Of a stretch of DNA of 64,000 bases, positions 37,971-45,880 are shown one piece after another. The position numbers and the translations under genes were made by a program. The notes below the pieces were generated by a model. It was not told the DNA's origin. It worked only from the letters and a program-made list of their open reading frames with translations, and made no database searches. The DNA lies in NCBI RefSeq assembly GCF_947492965.1, contig NZ_CANLOZ010000003.1, positions 1-64,000 of the forward strand, given 5' to 3'. This DNA is from an uncultured Aquimarina sp. (GTDB taxonomy: Bacteria > Bacteroidota > Bacteroidia > Flavobacteriales > Flavobacteriaceae). Each line of letters opens with the position of its first letter. Within the stretch, counting starts at the first letter, position 1.

Positions 37971-38401
37971 TTAGAAATTACTAAAATGTTTCCTTCTCTT
38001 CTAATCTGATATCTCAATAAAGGAAAACCACCTTCTCCTTCTAATTGCTGCCCATTTATAATTTCATAAGCATTATCATTGCCACAATTAGATTCGGCTC
38101 TAATACCAGTTACATTTAGAGCTGAACAGTCACTTGGAGTAATATTAGGATCGCTAAGTTCAAAAGCAGAATATAATGTGTTGTCAACATTGTAGATAAT
38201 CACACCTTTGATACCAACTCCTTCAATTCCTATTACTTCAGAGTTTCCAGGAAATTTAAGATCATTAAATTGTGGAAGATCTAAATTTACCGTATGGTTA
38301 AAACTGATTGACGGAAGGTTAGGGTTATTAGAACGATTATCATCACTACTACAAGAAATGATACATAGCGAAATGGATAGTATAAATAGTATTTTTTTCA
38401 T
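37967..38401 (-). CDS. Putative lipoprotein with degenerate Rieske-like fold
   Basis: The 144-residue product has lipobox IISC (Cys17) followed by SSDDNR. The mature part has VIIYNVDNTLYSAFELSDP, a short Cys-containing stretch (CSALN...SNCG), then YEIINGQQLEGEGGFPLLRYQIRREGNILVI. The strand order and the NGxxxEG..PLxxYxI end resemble the Rieske domain. The Cys-His pairs that would hold a 2Fe-2S cluster are not complete, as no His is visible in the right places. The fold is therefore a guess and a cluster is unlikely. The gene converges on thiF. Confidence 0.7.
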   Translation of the reverse strand: MKKILFILSISLCIISCSSDDNRSNNPNLPSISFNHTVNLDLPQFNDLKFPGNSEVIGIEGVGIKGVIIYNVDNTLYSAFELSDPNITPSDCSALNVTGIRAESNCGNDNAYEIINGQQLEGEGGFPLLRYQIRREGNILVISN

Positions 38402-38502
38402 TTGTTTACTCTTAAAAAAAGAAAGATATTCTTTATTTACAAAAACAGGGATTTTTTAAACGACCAAATTAGTCAAAAATGTGATTCGGTATTATTTTTT
38501 CT

Positions 38503-38510
38503 TATATTTG
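38503..38510 (+). promoter_or_regulatory. -7 element for greA
   Basis: TATATTTG is an exact TAnnTTTG match about 60 bases upstream of greA, with no strong -33 element. It would start transcription near 38516, a few bases before the hairpin at 38523. Confidence 0.6.
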
Positions 38511-38522
38511 TTTTAGATAAAG

Positions 38523-38544
38523 TCCCATAGCTATGGGATTTTTT
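38523..38544 (+). promoter_or_regulatory. Terminator-like hairpin in the greA leader
   Basis: TCCCATAGCTATGGGA (38523-38538) is a perfect palindrome able to form a six-base stem with an AGCT loop, followed at once by six Ts. It lies between the predicted start of transcription and the greA start codon, so it could act as an attenuator. Confidence 0.55.
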
Positions 38545-38567
38545 GTATTTATATAAACGATGAAGTT

Positions 38568-39044
38568 ATGAGCAAAGTATCCTATTACACTGCAGAAGGG
38601 CTAAAAAAATTAAGAGACGAGTTAAATAACCTTAAAGATATAGAAAGACCTAAAGCATCACAAGCAATTGCAGAAGCACGTGATAAAGGAGATTTAAGTG
38701 AAAATGCCGAATATGATGCGGCAAAAGAAGCACAAGGACTTTTAGAAATGAGAATTTCTAAATTAGAAGAGACTTTGGCTGGAGCTCGTCTTATTGATGA
38801 ATCTCAGTTAGATACTTCAAAAGTGCTAATACATTCTACGGTAAAGATAAAAAACCAAACTAATGGTGCTCAAATGACGTATAAACTAGTAGCACAAAGT
38901 GAGGCAGATCTTAAAACTGGAAAAATATCGGTAGATTCTCCAATCGGCAAAGGTCTTCTAGGTAAAAGCGTTGGAGAGGTAGCAGAGATTCAAGTTCCTA
39001 ACGGAATTATGAAGTTTGATGTAGTAGAAATAACAAGAGAATAG
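38568..39044 (+). CDS. greA: Transcription elongation factor GreA
   Basis: The 158-residue factor enters the RNA polymerase secondary channel and stimulates transcript cleavage. The N-terminal coiled coil (about 1-75) contains the acidic tip GDLSENAEYDAAKE near residues 43-56. The C-terminal globular domain (about 80-158) ends VGEVAEIQVPNGIMKFDVVEI. Length and motifs are standard. It is monocistronic with its own terminator and an unusual leader hairpin. Confidence 0.97.
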   Translation: MSKVSYYTAEGLKKLRDELNNLKDIERPKASQAIAEARDKGDLSENAEYDAAKEAQGLLEMRISKLEETLAGARLIDESQLDTSKVLIHSTVKIKNQTNGAQMTYKLVAQSEADLKTGKISVDSPIGKGLLGKSVGEVAEIQVPNGIMKFDVVEITRE

Positions 39045-39064
39045 TATAAATAACATAGAATACG

Positions 39065-39096
39065 AAAACCTTTCTTAAAAAAATGAGAAAGGTTTT
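39065..39096 (+). terminator. Terminator of greA
   Basis: AAAACCTTTCT (39065-39075) pairs with AGAAAGGTTTT (39086-39096) over a ten-base loop, then a T-run. Confidence 0.85.
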
Positions 39097-39165
39097 TTTA
39101 TGATTATTATTTTCCTAGAAATGTTCTATATTTCGTAACAATAAACCAACCAAAATTTATAACAA

Positions 39166-39555
39166 ATGTCTACCCTTTTTACGAAAATAGTTGCTGGTGA
39201 AATACCCTCATATAAAGTTGCAGAAGATGAGCACTTTTATGCTTTCTTAGATATTAACCCTAATGCCAAAGGGCATACGCTATGCATTCCAAAAAAGGAA
39301 GAAGATAAAATCTTTGATCTAGACGAAGAAACTTATATAGAACTGATGCGTTTTTCTCGTAAAGTAGCAAAGGCAATTGAAAAATCTGTACCCTGTCTAA
39401 GAGTTGGGGTTGCTGTAGTGGGTCTAGAAGTACCTCATGTTCATGTGCATTTAATTCCACTTAATGATATGAGAGAGATGACATTTCAGCATAAAGTATC
39501 AATGAGTAAAGAAGAGTTTGAAACATTAGCCGAAAAGATTCAATCTAATTTGTAA
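39166..39555 (+). CDS. HIT-family nucleotide-binding protein
   Basis: The 129-residue protein has the histidine triad in VPHVHVHLIP near residues 93-102, the hallmark of HINT/FHIT nucleoside-phosphoramidate hydrolases. The N-terminal TLFTKIVAGEIPSYKV is the usual HINT opening. It acts on purine nucleotide conjugates; the natural substrate is unknown. The stop abuts the ATG of the thioesterase gene, so the two are probably co-translated. Confidence 0.93.
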   Translation: MSTLFTKIVAGEIPSYKVAEDEHFYAFLDINPNAKGHTLCIPKKEEDKIFDLDEETYIELMRFSRKVAKAIEKSVPCLRVGVAVVGLEVPHVHVHLIPLNDMREMTFQHKVSMSKEEFETLAEKIQSNL

Positions 39556-39972
39556 ATGAGTACCTCTTCAGAATTTAAACTTTCACTACAGCTTAGGATT
39601 GATTGGAGTGAAATGGATACCTATCAGCACGTAAATAATGTTAACTTCATGAAATACATGCAGAGTGCGCGTGTTCAGTTTTGGGAGGTGTCTGGTTTGG
39701 CAAAATTATATGCAGCAACCAAAAAAGGACCTATGTTGGTTTCTACCAAATGTGATTTCAAAAATCCTTTATTTTTTCCTGGAAATGTATTGATAAAAAC
39801 AAAAGTAGCTTATATCAAAAATTCAAGTTTTGGTTTGTATCACGAACTTTACAATGATGATGGTACTTTATGTGCTGTTGGTAACGATGTAGCTGTTTGT
39901 TTTGACTTTAATATTGATAAAACATTTGTTATTCCTGAGGATCTTAGAGCAGTAATGAATGAATATGCTTAG
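39556..39972 (+). CDS. Hot-dog-fold acyl-CoA thioesterase
   Basis: The 138-residue protein belongs to the 4HBT/FadM-YbgC group. The motif DWSEMDTYQHVNNVNFMKYM carries the catalytic Asp-x-x-x-His-Val-Asn-Asn arrangement, followed by the hot-dog strands. It hydrolyses acyl-CoA thioesters; chain length is unknown. Its start is directly next to the HIT stop. The 3' end overlaps a convergent gene by four bases. Confidence 0.9.
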   Translation: MSTSSEFKLSLQLRIDWSEMDTYQHVNNVNFMKYMQSARVQFWEVSGLAKLYAATKKGPMLVSTKCDFKNPLFFPGNVLIKTKVAYIKNSSFGLYHELYNDDGTLCAVGNDVAVCFDFNIDKTFVIPEDLRAVMNEYA

Positions 39973-40337
39973 AGTTTATCAGTAAAAAGATCCGGGAAAA
40001 ATAGAAATGCTCCAATAGCACAAGAAACTATCAGAATAAGTAAAAAGAGTATTGCGTAAAATAGTTTAGTAAATCTGATTCCAGAAGATGCTACGGATAT
40101 CGTTTTCTTATGATATTCATAAACTCTTTCGATATCATCGGTCCATCGACCAGGGTAGATAGTGGTGCCACATTTTTGGCAATCCATACTTTCTATAACA
40201 TCCTTTTCTGTTTTAATGTATAATTTAGAAAGAACCTTTTTTTGTTTAAAAGAAAGTTGTAGGCTTTTTGTAGCGTAACATTCAGGACAATTGTTATTTA
40301 GAATGGTGTTTTTTAAAATGATATACTCAGTTTTCAC
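39969..40337 (-). CDS. Membrane protein with zinc-ribbon-like cysteines
   Basis: The 122-residue product is unfamiliar. It has two Cys pairs, NNCPECY near residue 17 and MDCQKCG near residue 54, which could bind zinc. One or two hydrophobic segments close to the C-terminus (about 92-118) follow a basic region, so the ribbon should be cytoplasmic. It is convergent with the thioesterase gene and 37 bases upstream of the kinase gene on the same strand. Confidence 0.6.
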   Translation of the reverse strand: MKTEYIILKNTILNNNCPECYATKSLQLSFKQKKVLSKLYIKTEKDVIESMDCQKCGTTIYPGRWTDDIERVYEYHKKTISVASSGIRFTKLFYAILFLLILIVSCAIGAFLFFPDLFTDKL

Positions 40338-40374
40338 GTTATATTTATTTTAAAAGATAACGTGTGTAAAAACA

Positions 40375-41589
40375 TTATGTTATGCTAGAAGCATCATATT
40401 TACTTAAAGTAATCTGAAATGTAGTACCCTTTCCTATTTCCGATCTTAGTACTCGAATTTTACCAGAATGGTATTCTTCAATGATTCTCTTAGCCAACGA
40501 GAGCCCAAGTCCCCAACCTCTGGTTTTAGAGGTGTAACCAGGTTCGAAAATCTTAGTAAACTTACTTTTTGGGATTCCTTTTCCAGTATCGGTAATCCTA
40601 ATGTAAACACGTTTACTATCCTGAGATAAATCAATATTCAGATCTCCTTTTCCTCTCATAGCATCTATCGCATTCTTAACCAAATTTTCTATGGTCCAAC
40701 TATAAAGCTGAGAGTTTAGAAGTACCGCAATAGACTCATCGGGAATGTTTATTGAGAAATTAATTAATTTAGAACTTCTACTTTGTAAATACGTGTATGC
40801 TTCACTCGTTTCTTTTACAATATCTGATTCTTCCAAGTTCGGTATCGAGCCAATTTTAGAAAATCGTTCTGTAATTACTTTCAATCTAGAAATGTCTTTT
40901 TCGATTTCTACAATGTATTCTGGATTTACTTGTTCTGCTTTTAAAATTTCGTTCCAGCCAACTAATGAAGAAAGTGGTGTTCCGATCTGGTGTGCTGTTT
41001 CTTTAGCCATACCAGCCCACAATTTATTTTGTTCACTCGCTTTAGAAGTAGTAAAAAAGAAATAAATAACACCAATGAGCAAAAAAATGATCAATGCAAT
41101 GGCTATAGGGTAGTATTTTAATTTATTAAGAATAGAAGAATTGCCATAATAGACGTATTGTACGGTATCTTTAAGATCTAAAACAATAGGTTCATTTTCT
41201 GATTTCATGTTGTCCAGATGATCCCTTAATTCAGTTTCGGAAATGTCTTCTGGAAGGTTTAACGTGGTGCCCTGAATGTCAATTCTTCCTTTGGAGTCTT
41301 TGATCAAATCTCCTTCTGCATTTGTAATAATGGTAGGTATTGTATTGTTAGTACGATTGATTAGGTTTGATAATTCTAAATAATCATCAAGACTAAGTTC
41401 ATCCGAACCGTCTAAACCAGAACTACTCAGCGCTTTAAAAGATTGAGCCCAAACTTGCATTTTGATACTTTCATCTTTCTTTAAGCGCTGCAAAAACAAA
41501 GAGGTGTTCCATAATACAAGACCTGTAATTACAAGAACGGCAAATATTATAAAGTAACTAGCTAAATTACGTTCGTCAGAAAAGTTCAT
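40375..41589 (-). CDS. Sensor histidine kinase
   Basis: The 404-residue inner-membrane kinase has two membrane segments (about 12-30 and 160-178) bounding a ~130-residue periplasmic sensor. The phospho-acceptor is H200 in ETAHQIGTPLSSL, followed by an ATPase domain with NLVKNAIDAM, DTGKGIP and RGWGLGLSLAKRI. The QIGTPLSSL variant of the H-box is typical of a Bacteroidota subgroup. No response regulator is adjacent, so it is an orphan. The predicted promoter TATATTTA lies at 41610-41617 on the minus strand. Confidence 0.92.
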   Translation of the reverse strand: MNFSDERNLASYFIIFAVLVITGLVLWNTSLFLQRLKKDESIKMQVWAQSFKALSSSGLDGSDELSLDDYLELSNLINRTNNTIPTIITNAEGDLIKDSKGRIDIQGTTLNLPEDISETELRDHLDNMKSENEPIVLDLKDTVQYVYYGNSSILNKLKYYPIAIALIIFLLIGVIYFFFTTSKASEQNKLWAGMAKETAHQIGTPLSSLVGWNEILKAEQVNPEYIVEIEKDISRLKVITERFSKIGSIPNLEESDIVKETSEAYTYLQSRSSKLINFSINIPDESIAVLLNSQLYSWTIENLVKNAIDAMRGKGDLNIDLSQDSKRVYIRITDTGKGIPKSKFTKIFEPGYTSKTRGWGLGLSLAKRIIEEYHSGKIRVLRSEIGKGTTFQITLSKYDASSIT

Positions 41590-41698
41590 AAAAAGTGTAT
41601 TGCAAGTCCTAAATATAAACGTTTTTATACGATTTTATTGTTTTATACCAAGGTAAGTAAAACCAAACAAATGAATGCTGATCGGGTTAAAGTTTAAT

Positions 41699-41706
41699 TA
41701 TCTTTG
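41699..41706 (+). promoter_or_regulatory. -7 element for the flavin reductase gene
   Basis: TATCTTTG fits TAnnTTTG exactly. It is only 18 bases before the ATG, so the leader would be very short. Confidence 0.4.
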
Positions 41707-41723
41707 TCTTATTAGATTTTTAT

Positions 41724-42599
41724 ATGATACGAATTGATCCTTTAGAAGTTTCCACTGGAAAATTACACGGAATGATGCTTGGTGCAATAGGCCCAAGACC
41801 TATAGCCTTTGCCAGTACCGTGGATAAGGAAGGGAATCCAAACCTTTCTCCTTTTAGTTTTTTTAATGTATTTAGTGCTAATCCACCTATTCTGATTTTC
41901 TCTCCTGCGCGAAGAGTGAGAGATAATTCTACCAAGCATACCCTGGAGAATGTTATAGCAACTGATGAGGTAGTGATTAATATTGTTAATTATGATATTG
42001 TTCAGCAAATGTCCTTGTCTAGTACAGAATATCCAGAGGGTGTTAATGAGTTTGAGAAAGCTGGATTGACCATGTTACCTTCAGAAAAAATAAAATCTTT
42101 TAGAGTAGCTGAGGCTCCAGTTCAGTTTGAGTGCAAGGTAAACGAGGTTGTTTCATTGGGTGATAATGGTGGTGCTGGTAACTTGGTTATTTGCGAGGTC
42201 TTATTGATGCACGTAAAAGAAGATATATTAGATGCTGATGGTAAGATCGACCAATATAAAATTGATCAGGTAGCTCGTATGGGTGGTAATTGGTATTCTA
42301 GAGCAAACATGGGAATGTTTGAAGTGCCAAAACCTTTAAGCACTATAGGAATTGGAATTGATGTACTACCAGATCGTATTAAGAATAGTAGTGTTTTTAC
42401 TGGTAATGATTTAGGTAAATTGGGAAATATTGAAAGTATCCCTGAAATAAACAAAGCCAAAGATTTTGTTAATAACAATAGTGATATTAAGGATAAAATT
42501 CAGGGTGCTAACCTAATAGAAATTCATAAATTTGCACAGCAGTATTTGGATAAAGATGATATTCAAACTGCCTGGAATATTTTAGCAGCAATACAATAA
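41724..42599 (+). CDS. Flavin reductase family protein
   Basis: The 291-residue cytoplasmic FMN-binding protein has the flavin-reductase-like split-barrel core (about 15-200): IGPRPIAFASTVD, NLSPFSFFNVFSANPPILIFSPARR and CKVNEVVSLGD. The C-terminal ~90 residues are extra and partly helical. The family uses NAD(P)H to reduce FMN or acts with a flavin partner; the substrate is unknown. It lies eight bases before the DUF3127 gene. Confidence 0.9.
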   Translation: MIRIDPLEVSTGKLHGMMLGAIGPRPIAFASTVDKEGNPNLSPFSFFNVFSANPPILIFSPARRVRDNSTKHTLENVIATDEVVINIVNYDIVQQMSLSSTEYPEGVNEFEKAGLTMLPSEKIKSFRVAEAPVQFECKVNEVVSLGDNGGAGNLVICEVLLMHVKEDILDADGKIDQYKIDQVARMGGNWYSRANMGMFEVPKPLSTIGIGIDVLPDRIKNSSVFTGNDLGKLGNIESIPEINKAKDFVNNNSDIKDKIQGANLIEIHKFAQQYLDKDDIQTAWNILAAIQ

Positions 42600-42607
42600 T
42601 TAAACAC

Positions 42608-42982
42608 ATGGAAGTACAAGGTAAAGTAAAGATGTTAGGTGAAACGCAGACGTTTGGAAGCAATGGTTTCAGAAAACGTGAGATAGTGGTGACTACAGAT
42701 GAGCAATATCCACAGCATATAATGGTTGAGTTTATTCAGGATAAATGTGATTTATTAAATAACTTTCAGATAGGTCAGGATGTAAAAATAAGTATCAATT
42801 TGCGTGGTCGCGAATGGGTAAATCCTCAGGGAGAAACAAAATATTTTAATTCTATTCAAGGTTGGAGAATCGAAAACTTACAACAAGCAGCTCCTTCGGC
42901 TCCAGCAGCAATGCCTCCTGCTGATGCATTTGAACCTGCTACCGATTTTAAAGAAGAAGATCACGACGATCTACCATTTTAA
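42608..42982 (+). CDS. DUF3127 protein with SSB-like acidic tip
   Basis: The 124-residue protein has an N-terminal OB-fold-like DUF3127 domain (about 1-95; KVKMLGETQTFGSNGFRKRE and ISINLRGREWVNPQGE). An Ala/Pro-rich linker follows, with the last residues EEDHDDLPF. The tail is almost identical to that of the true SSB in this window (12451). This suggests a second single-strand-binding-like protein able to contact the same partners (inference). It probably shares a transcript with the flavin reductase gene. Confidence 0.87.
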   Translation: MEVQGKVKMLGETQTFGSNGFRKREIVVTTDEQYPQHIMVEFIQDKCDLLNNFQIGQDVKISINLRGREWVNPQGETKYFNSIQGWRIENLQQAAPSAPAAMPPADAFEPATDFKEEDHDDLPF

Positions 42983-43027
42983 GTTCAACATGTTGCAAAA
43001 ATTTTAAGCAACATATTGAATTACAAA

Positions 43028-43063
43028 GCAAAAAGTCCGATACATATGTGTCGGACTTTTCAT
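43028..43063 (+). terminator. Terminator after the DUF3127 gene
   Basis: AAAAGTCCGA pairs with TCGGACTTTT (43051-43060), extended by three further pairs around an ATAT loop. Confidence 0.85.
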
Positions 43064-43216
43064 ATTGTGGTTTTAGGTTAACCTTTTAATAAAACTCAAA
43101 AAAGCAATGATGAACAAAATTTATCTTAAAAGGTCTTAACAAATATTGCGATTTTTTTGGTCAATTCAAACAACTAATTGATATTTAACGTTGTAGAAAC
43201 GTTAGCGAATTTAGAT

Positions 43217-43855
43217 TTGTACATACTTAATAATTCTATTGCTTTTCCACCAGTATCCGAGGCCAATAACGACGGATTATTAGCAATTGGTGGAGACCTT
43301 TCAGTGCCTAGATTGTTAGAGGCATATCATCATGGTATTTTTCCATGGTATGATGAAGATCAGCCAATTTTGTGGTTCAGTCCTGATCCTAGAATGATAC
43401 TTTTTCCGAATGAACTAAAGATTAGTAAAAGTATGAAGCAGCTGTTACGAAGAAATACGTTTTCTGTAACTTTTAATAAGGATTTTGAAAATGTAATTGA
43501 CAATTGTGCTTCGATTGATCGAGTAGATCAATTAGGAACTTGGATAACACCAGATATGAAAAAAGCTTATACTACACTTCACAAAATGGGATATGCAACT
43601 TCAGTAGAAGTTTGGAAAGATTCGGAATTGGTTGGAGGTTTGTATGGAGTATGGCTAAAAGACAAGAATGTCTTTTGTGGCGAAAGTATGTTTTCTAAAG
43701 TAAGTAATGCTTCTAAATATGGGTTTGTTAAACTTGTAGAGTTTTTAAAGGAAAATGAAGTGAAGTTAATAGATTGTCAGGTACATACAAATCATTTAGA
43801 AAGTTTGGGTGCAAAAGAAATTCCAAGAGATGATTTTATGAAATTTTTGAAGTAG
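43217..43855 (+). CDS. aat: Leucyl/phenylalanyl-tRNA-protein transferase Aat
   Basis: The enzyme adds Leu or Phe to the N-terminus of proteins with Arg or Lys at the end, marking them for ClpAP. Motifs: FPPVSEANNDGLLAIGGDLS, HHGIFPWYDEDQPILWFSPDPR, GTWITPDM, SVEVWKD..LVGGLYGV and GESMFSKVSNASK. No ATG is available; TTG 43217 (reading LYILNN) aligns with the usual family start and gives 212 residues. TTG 43178 would add 13. The start is therefore uncertain; the rest is not. Confidence 0.95.
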   Translation: MYILNNSIAFPPVSEANNDGLLAIGGDLSVPRLLEAYHHGIFPWYDEDQPILWFSPDPRMILFPNELKISKSMKQLLRRNTFSVTFNKDFENVIDNCASIDRVDQLGTWITPDMKKAYTTLHKMGYATSVEVWKDSELVGGLYGVWLKDKNVFCGESMFSKVSNASKYGFVKLVEFLKENEVKLIDCQVHTNHLESLGAKEIPRDDFMKFLK

Positions 43856-43880
43856 ATTTATATAAGAAAATCAAACCTTT

Positions 43881-44534
43881 ATGATTATACATAATCTTGA
43901 AACCGAAAATTCTATTTTAAATCAATTTATAGCAGAAATTAGAGATACAGCTATCCAAAAAGATGCTATGCGTTTTAGGCGTAATATAGAGCGTATAGGA
44001 GAGGTTTTGGGATATGAACTTAGTAAAACTTTGACGTATGCTGAGGAAATGACTCAGACGCCTCTTGGAGCTAAAGAAATCTCGGTTCCACAAAAAGATC
44101 TTGTATTGTGTGCTATTTTAAGAGCAGGTTTGCCTTTACATCAAGGACTTCTTAATTATTTTGATCAAGCAGAAAATGCTTTTATATCAGCTTATAGAGA
44201 TCATAAGGGAAATAGTGATGAATTTGATGTGGTGGTAAGTTATTTGGCATCTCCTTCCATAGAAAATAAGGTGTTAGTATTAATAGATCCAATGTTAGCT
44301 ACCGGAAAAACATTAGAAAATACCATGAAAGCTTTAAAAAGTCATGGGACACCTAAGCAAATTCATATAGTTTCAGTTATTGGGTCCAATAAAGGAGTGG
44401 AGTATGTAGAAAAAATATTTCCAGAAAATACACATCTTTGGATAGCTGCTATTGATCAAGAGCTAAATTCCAAAGGATATATAATTCCTGGATTAGGAGA
44501 TGCTGGAGACCTTTCTTACGGATCCAAATTGTAA
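43881..44534 (+). CDS. upp: Uracil phosphoribosyltransferase
   Basis: The 217-residue enzyme salvages uracil to UMP. The PRPP-binding loop is VLVLIDPMLATGKTLENTM near residue 130. The uracil-binding end is near the C-terminus (YIIPGLGDAGDLSYGS). It starts 25 bases after aat. Its stop is two bases from the convergent tag gene. Confidence 0.95.
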   Translation: MIIHNLETENSILNQFIAEIRDTAIQKDAMRFRRNIERIGEVLGYELSKTLTYAEEMTQTPLGAKEISVPQKDLVLCAILRAGLPLHQGLLNYFDQAENAFISAYRDHKGNSDEFDVVVSYLASPSIENKVLVLIDPMLATGKTLENTMKALKSHGTPKQIHIVSVIGSNKGVEYVEKIFPENTHLWIAAIDQELNSKGYIIPGLGDAGDLSYGSKL

Positions 44535-44535
44535 T

Positions 44536-45099
44536 TTACACCTCATTATACCTGTAACAGTCTACGATATGGTCATTTACGATTCCAATTGCTTGCATAA
44601 AAGCATACACTACAGTAGATCCAACAAACTTAAAACCTCGTTTCTTTAAATCTTTACTGATTTTATCCGAAAGCGATGTGTTAGCAGGACATTCTTTATG
44701 GTCTTTCCAAGCATTTTTAATAGGTTTTCCATCTACAAATCCCCAGATATACGCATCAAAACTTCCAAACTCTTCCTGGATCTTGATAAAGTTCTGAGCA
44801 TTCGTAATTGCAGAATTTACTTTTAGCTTGTTTCGGATGATACCTGGATTTTGTAATAATTCTTCTTTTTTGTTATCGTCATATCGCGCCACACGTTGGT
44901 AATCAAAATTGTCAAAAGCAACTCTAAAATTATCACGTTTTCTAAGAATTGTAATCCAACTTAATCCTGCCTGAAAGGTTTCTAGAACTAAGAATTCAAA
45001 TAATAATTGTTCATCGTGCAATGGAACACCCCATTCATTATCATGATAAGATTCATACAAAGGGTCGCCAATACACCATCCGCATCGAGTTTTTCCCAT
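44536..45099 (-). CDS. tag: DNA-3-methyladenine glycosylase I
   Basis: The 187-residue base-excision enzyme removes 3-methyladenine. It has the zinc-binding RCGWC start (Cys6) with HDNEWG near residue 19, LETFQAGLSW (catalytic/base pocket), and the second zinc half at the C-terminus (NDHIVDCYRY). Convergent with upp with a one-base gap. Its own promoter is not obvious. Confidence 0.95.
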   Translation of the reverse strand: MGKTRCGWCIGDPLYESYHDNEWGVPLHDEQLLFEFLVLETFQAGLSWITILRKRDNFRVAFDNFDYQRVARYDDNKKEELLQNPGIIRNKLKVNSAITNAQNFIKIQEEFGSFDAYIWGFVDGKPIKNAWKDHKECPANTSLSDKISKDLKKRGFKFVGSTVVYAFMQAIGIVNDHIVDCYRYNEV

Positions 45100-45186
45100 A
45101 AAGTATTTTTTAAAAATTATTGTCTAAAATAAAGTATTCCTATTGATATTTTTGAAGTACTGAATAAATGTTTTTTATCGAAATGG

Positions 45187-45194
45187 TATTTTTG
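45187..45194 (+). promoter_or_regulatory. -7 element for the thioredoxin-like gene
   Basis: TATTTTTG fits TAnnTTTG and would give a leader of about 70 bases. No convincing -33 element. Confidence 0.4.
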
Positions 45195-45270
45195 ACACTG
45201 TAGAAGGGTTTACATGATTTGTAAGTTTTGAAACTCGGTCTCGTCTTAGTTCGTAAGAGAGATAACAACT

Positions 45271-45879
45271 ATGGAAACAACAATGACAATACATAATTTA
45301 ATAGAAAAAGGAATCGATAATTCATATTCCTATCAGGAATATAGAAGTTTAGTAAGTGACCTATTAGCAGAAGGTAAGTCTACAGGTCATGAACAGTCTG
45401 ATGCATTAACTAATTACAGTATGCTGAATGATCGTAGAATGAAAAGACTGGACAAAACTTTAAAAATAGATGATCAAGTAAAGGATGCGTTTACGAATGC
45501 TAAAACAGATATTACCTGGTTGGTGTTAACCGAAGGTTGGTGTGGTGATGCTGCACAATCCTTACCGGTAATTAATAAGCTTGCAGAAATGAACGACGGA
45601 ATTAAGCTAAGAATTATTTCTAGAGATGATAATGACGAACTAATGAATAACTTTCTTACTAACGGTGGCAAGTCAATTCCTAAGTTGATCGCTTACAATA
45701 AAGAAACTAAAGAAGTAGTAGATAGTTGGGGGCCAAGACCATCAGTAGCTACTAAAATGGTAAATGATTATAAAGAATTACATGGAAGTCTGGATCCTCA
45801 GTTTAAGCAAGATTTGCAGGTTTGGTATAACAAGGACAAAGGGAATAACATCGCAGAAGATTTAGTAAAGCTTCTGTAA
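45271..45879 (+). CDS. Thioredoxin-fold family protein with single-Cys site
   Basis: The 202-residue protein has a thioredoxin fold (about 60-165), but the active-site position reads EGWCGDAAQ, giving Cys-Gly-Asp-Ala in place of CxxC. The cis-Pro region is GKSIPKLIAYN. A Bacteroidota family with this pattern exists, and the function is not established. With one Cys it could act through a glutathione-like or monothiol mechanism (inference). It is monocistronic; the 3' end meets the TonB-like gene. Confidence 0.82.
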   Translation: METTMTIHNLIEKGIDNSYSYQEYRSLVSDLLAEGKSTGHEQSDALTNYSMLNDRRMKRLDKTLKIDDQVKDAFTNAKTDITWLVLTEGWCGDAAQSLPVINKLAEMNDGIKLRIISRDDNDELMNNFLTNGGKSIPKLIAYNKETKEVVDSWGPRPSVATKMVNDYKELHGSLDPQFKQDLQVWYNKDKGNNIAEDLVKLL

Positions 45880-45880
45880 G

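Noticed and set aside
40446..41065. Additional small frames within the kinase gene
   Set aside because: Shadows of the kinase coding sequence in other frames.
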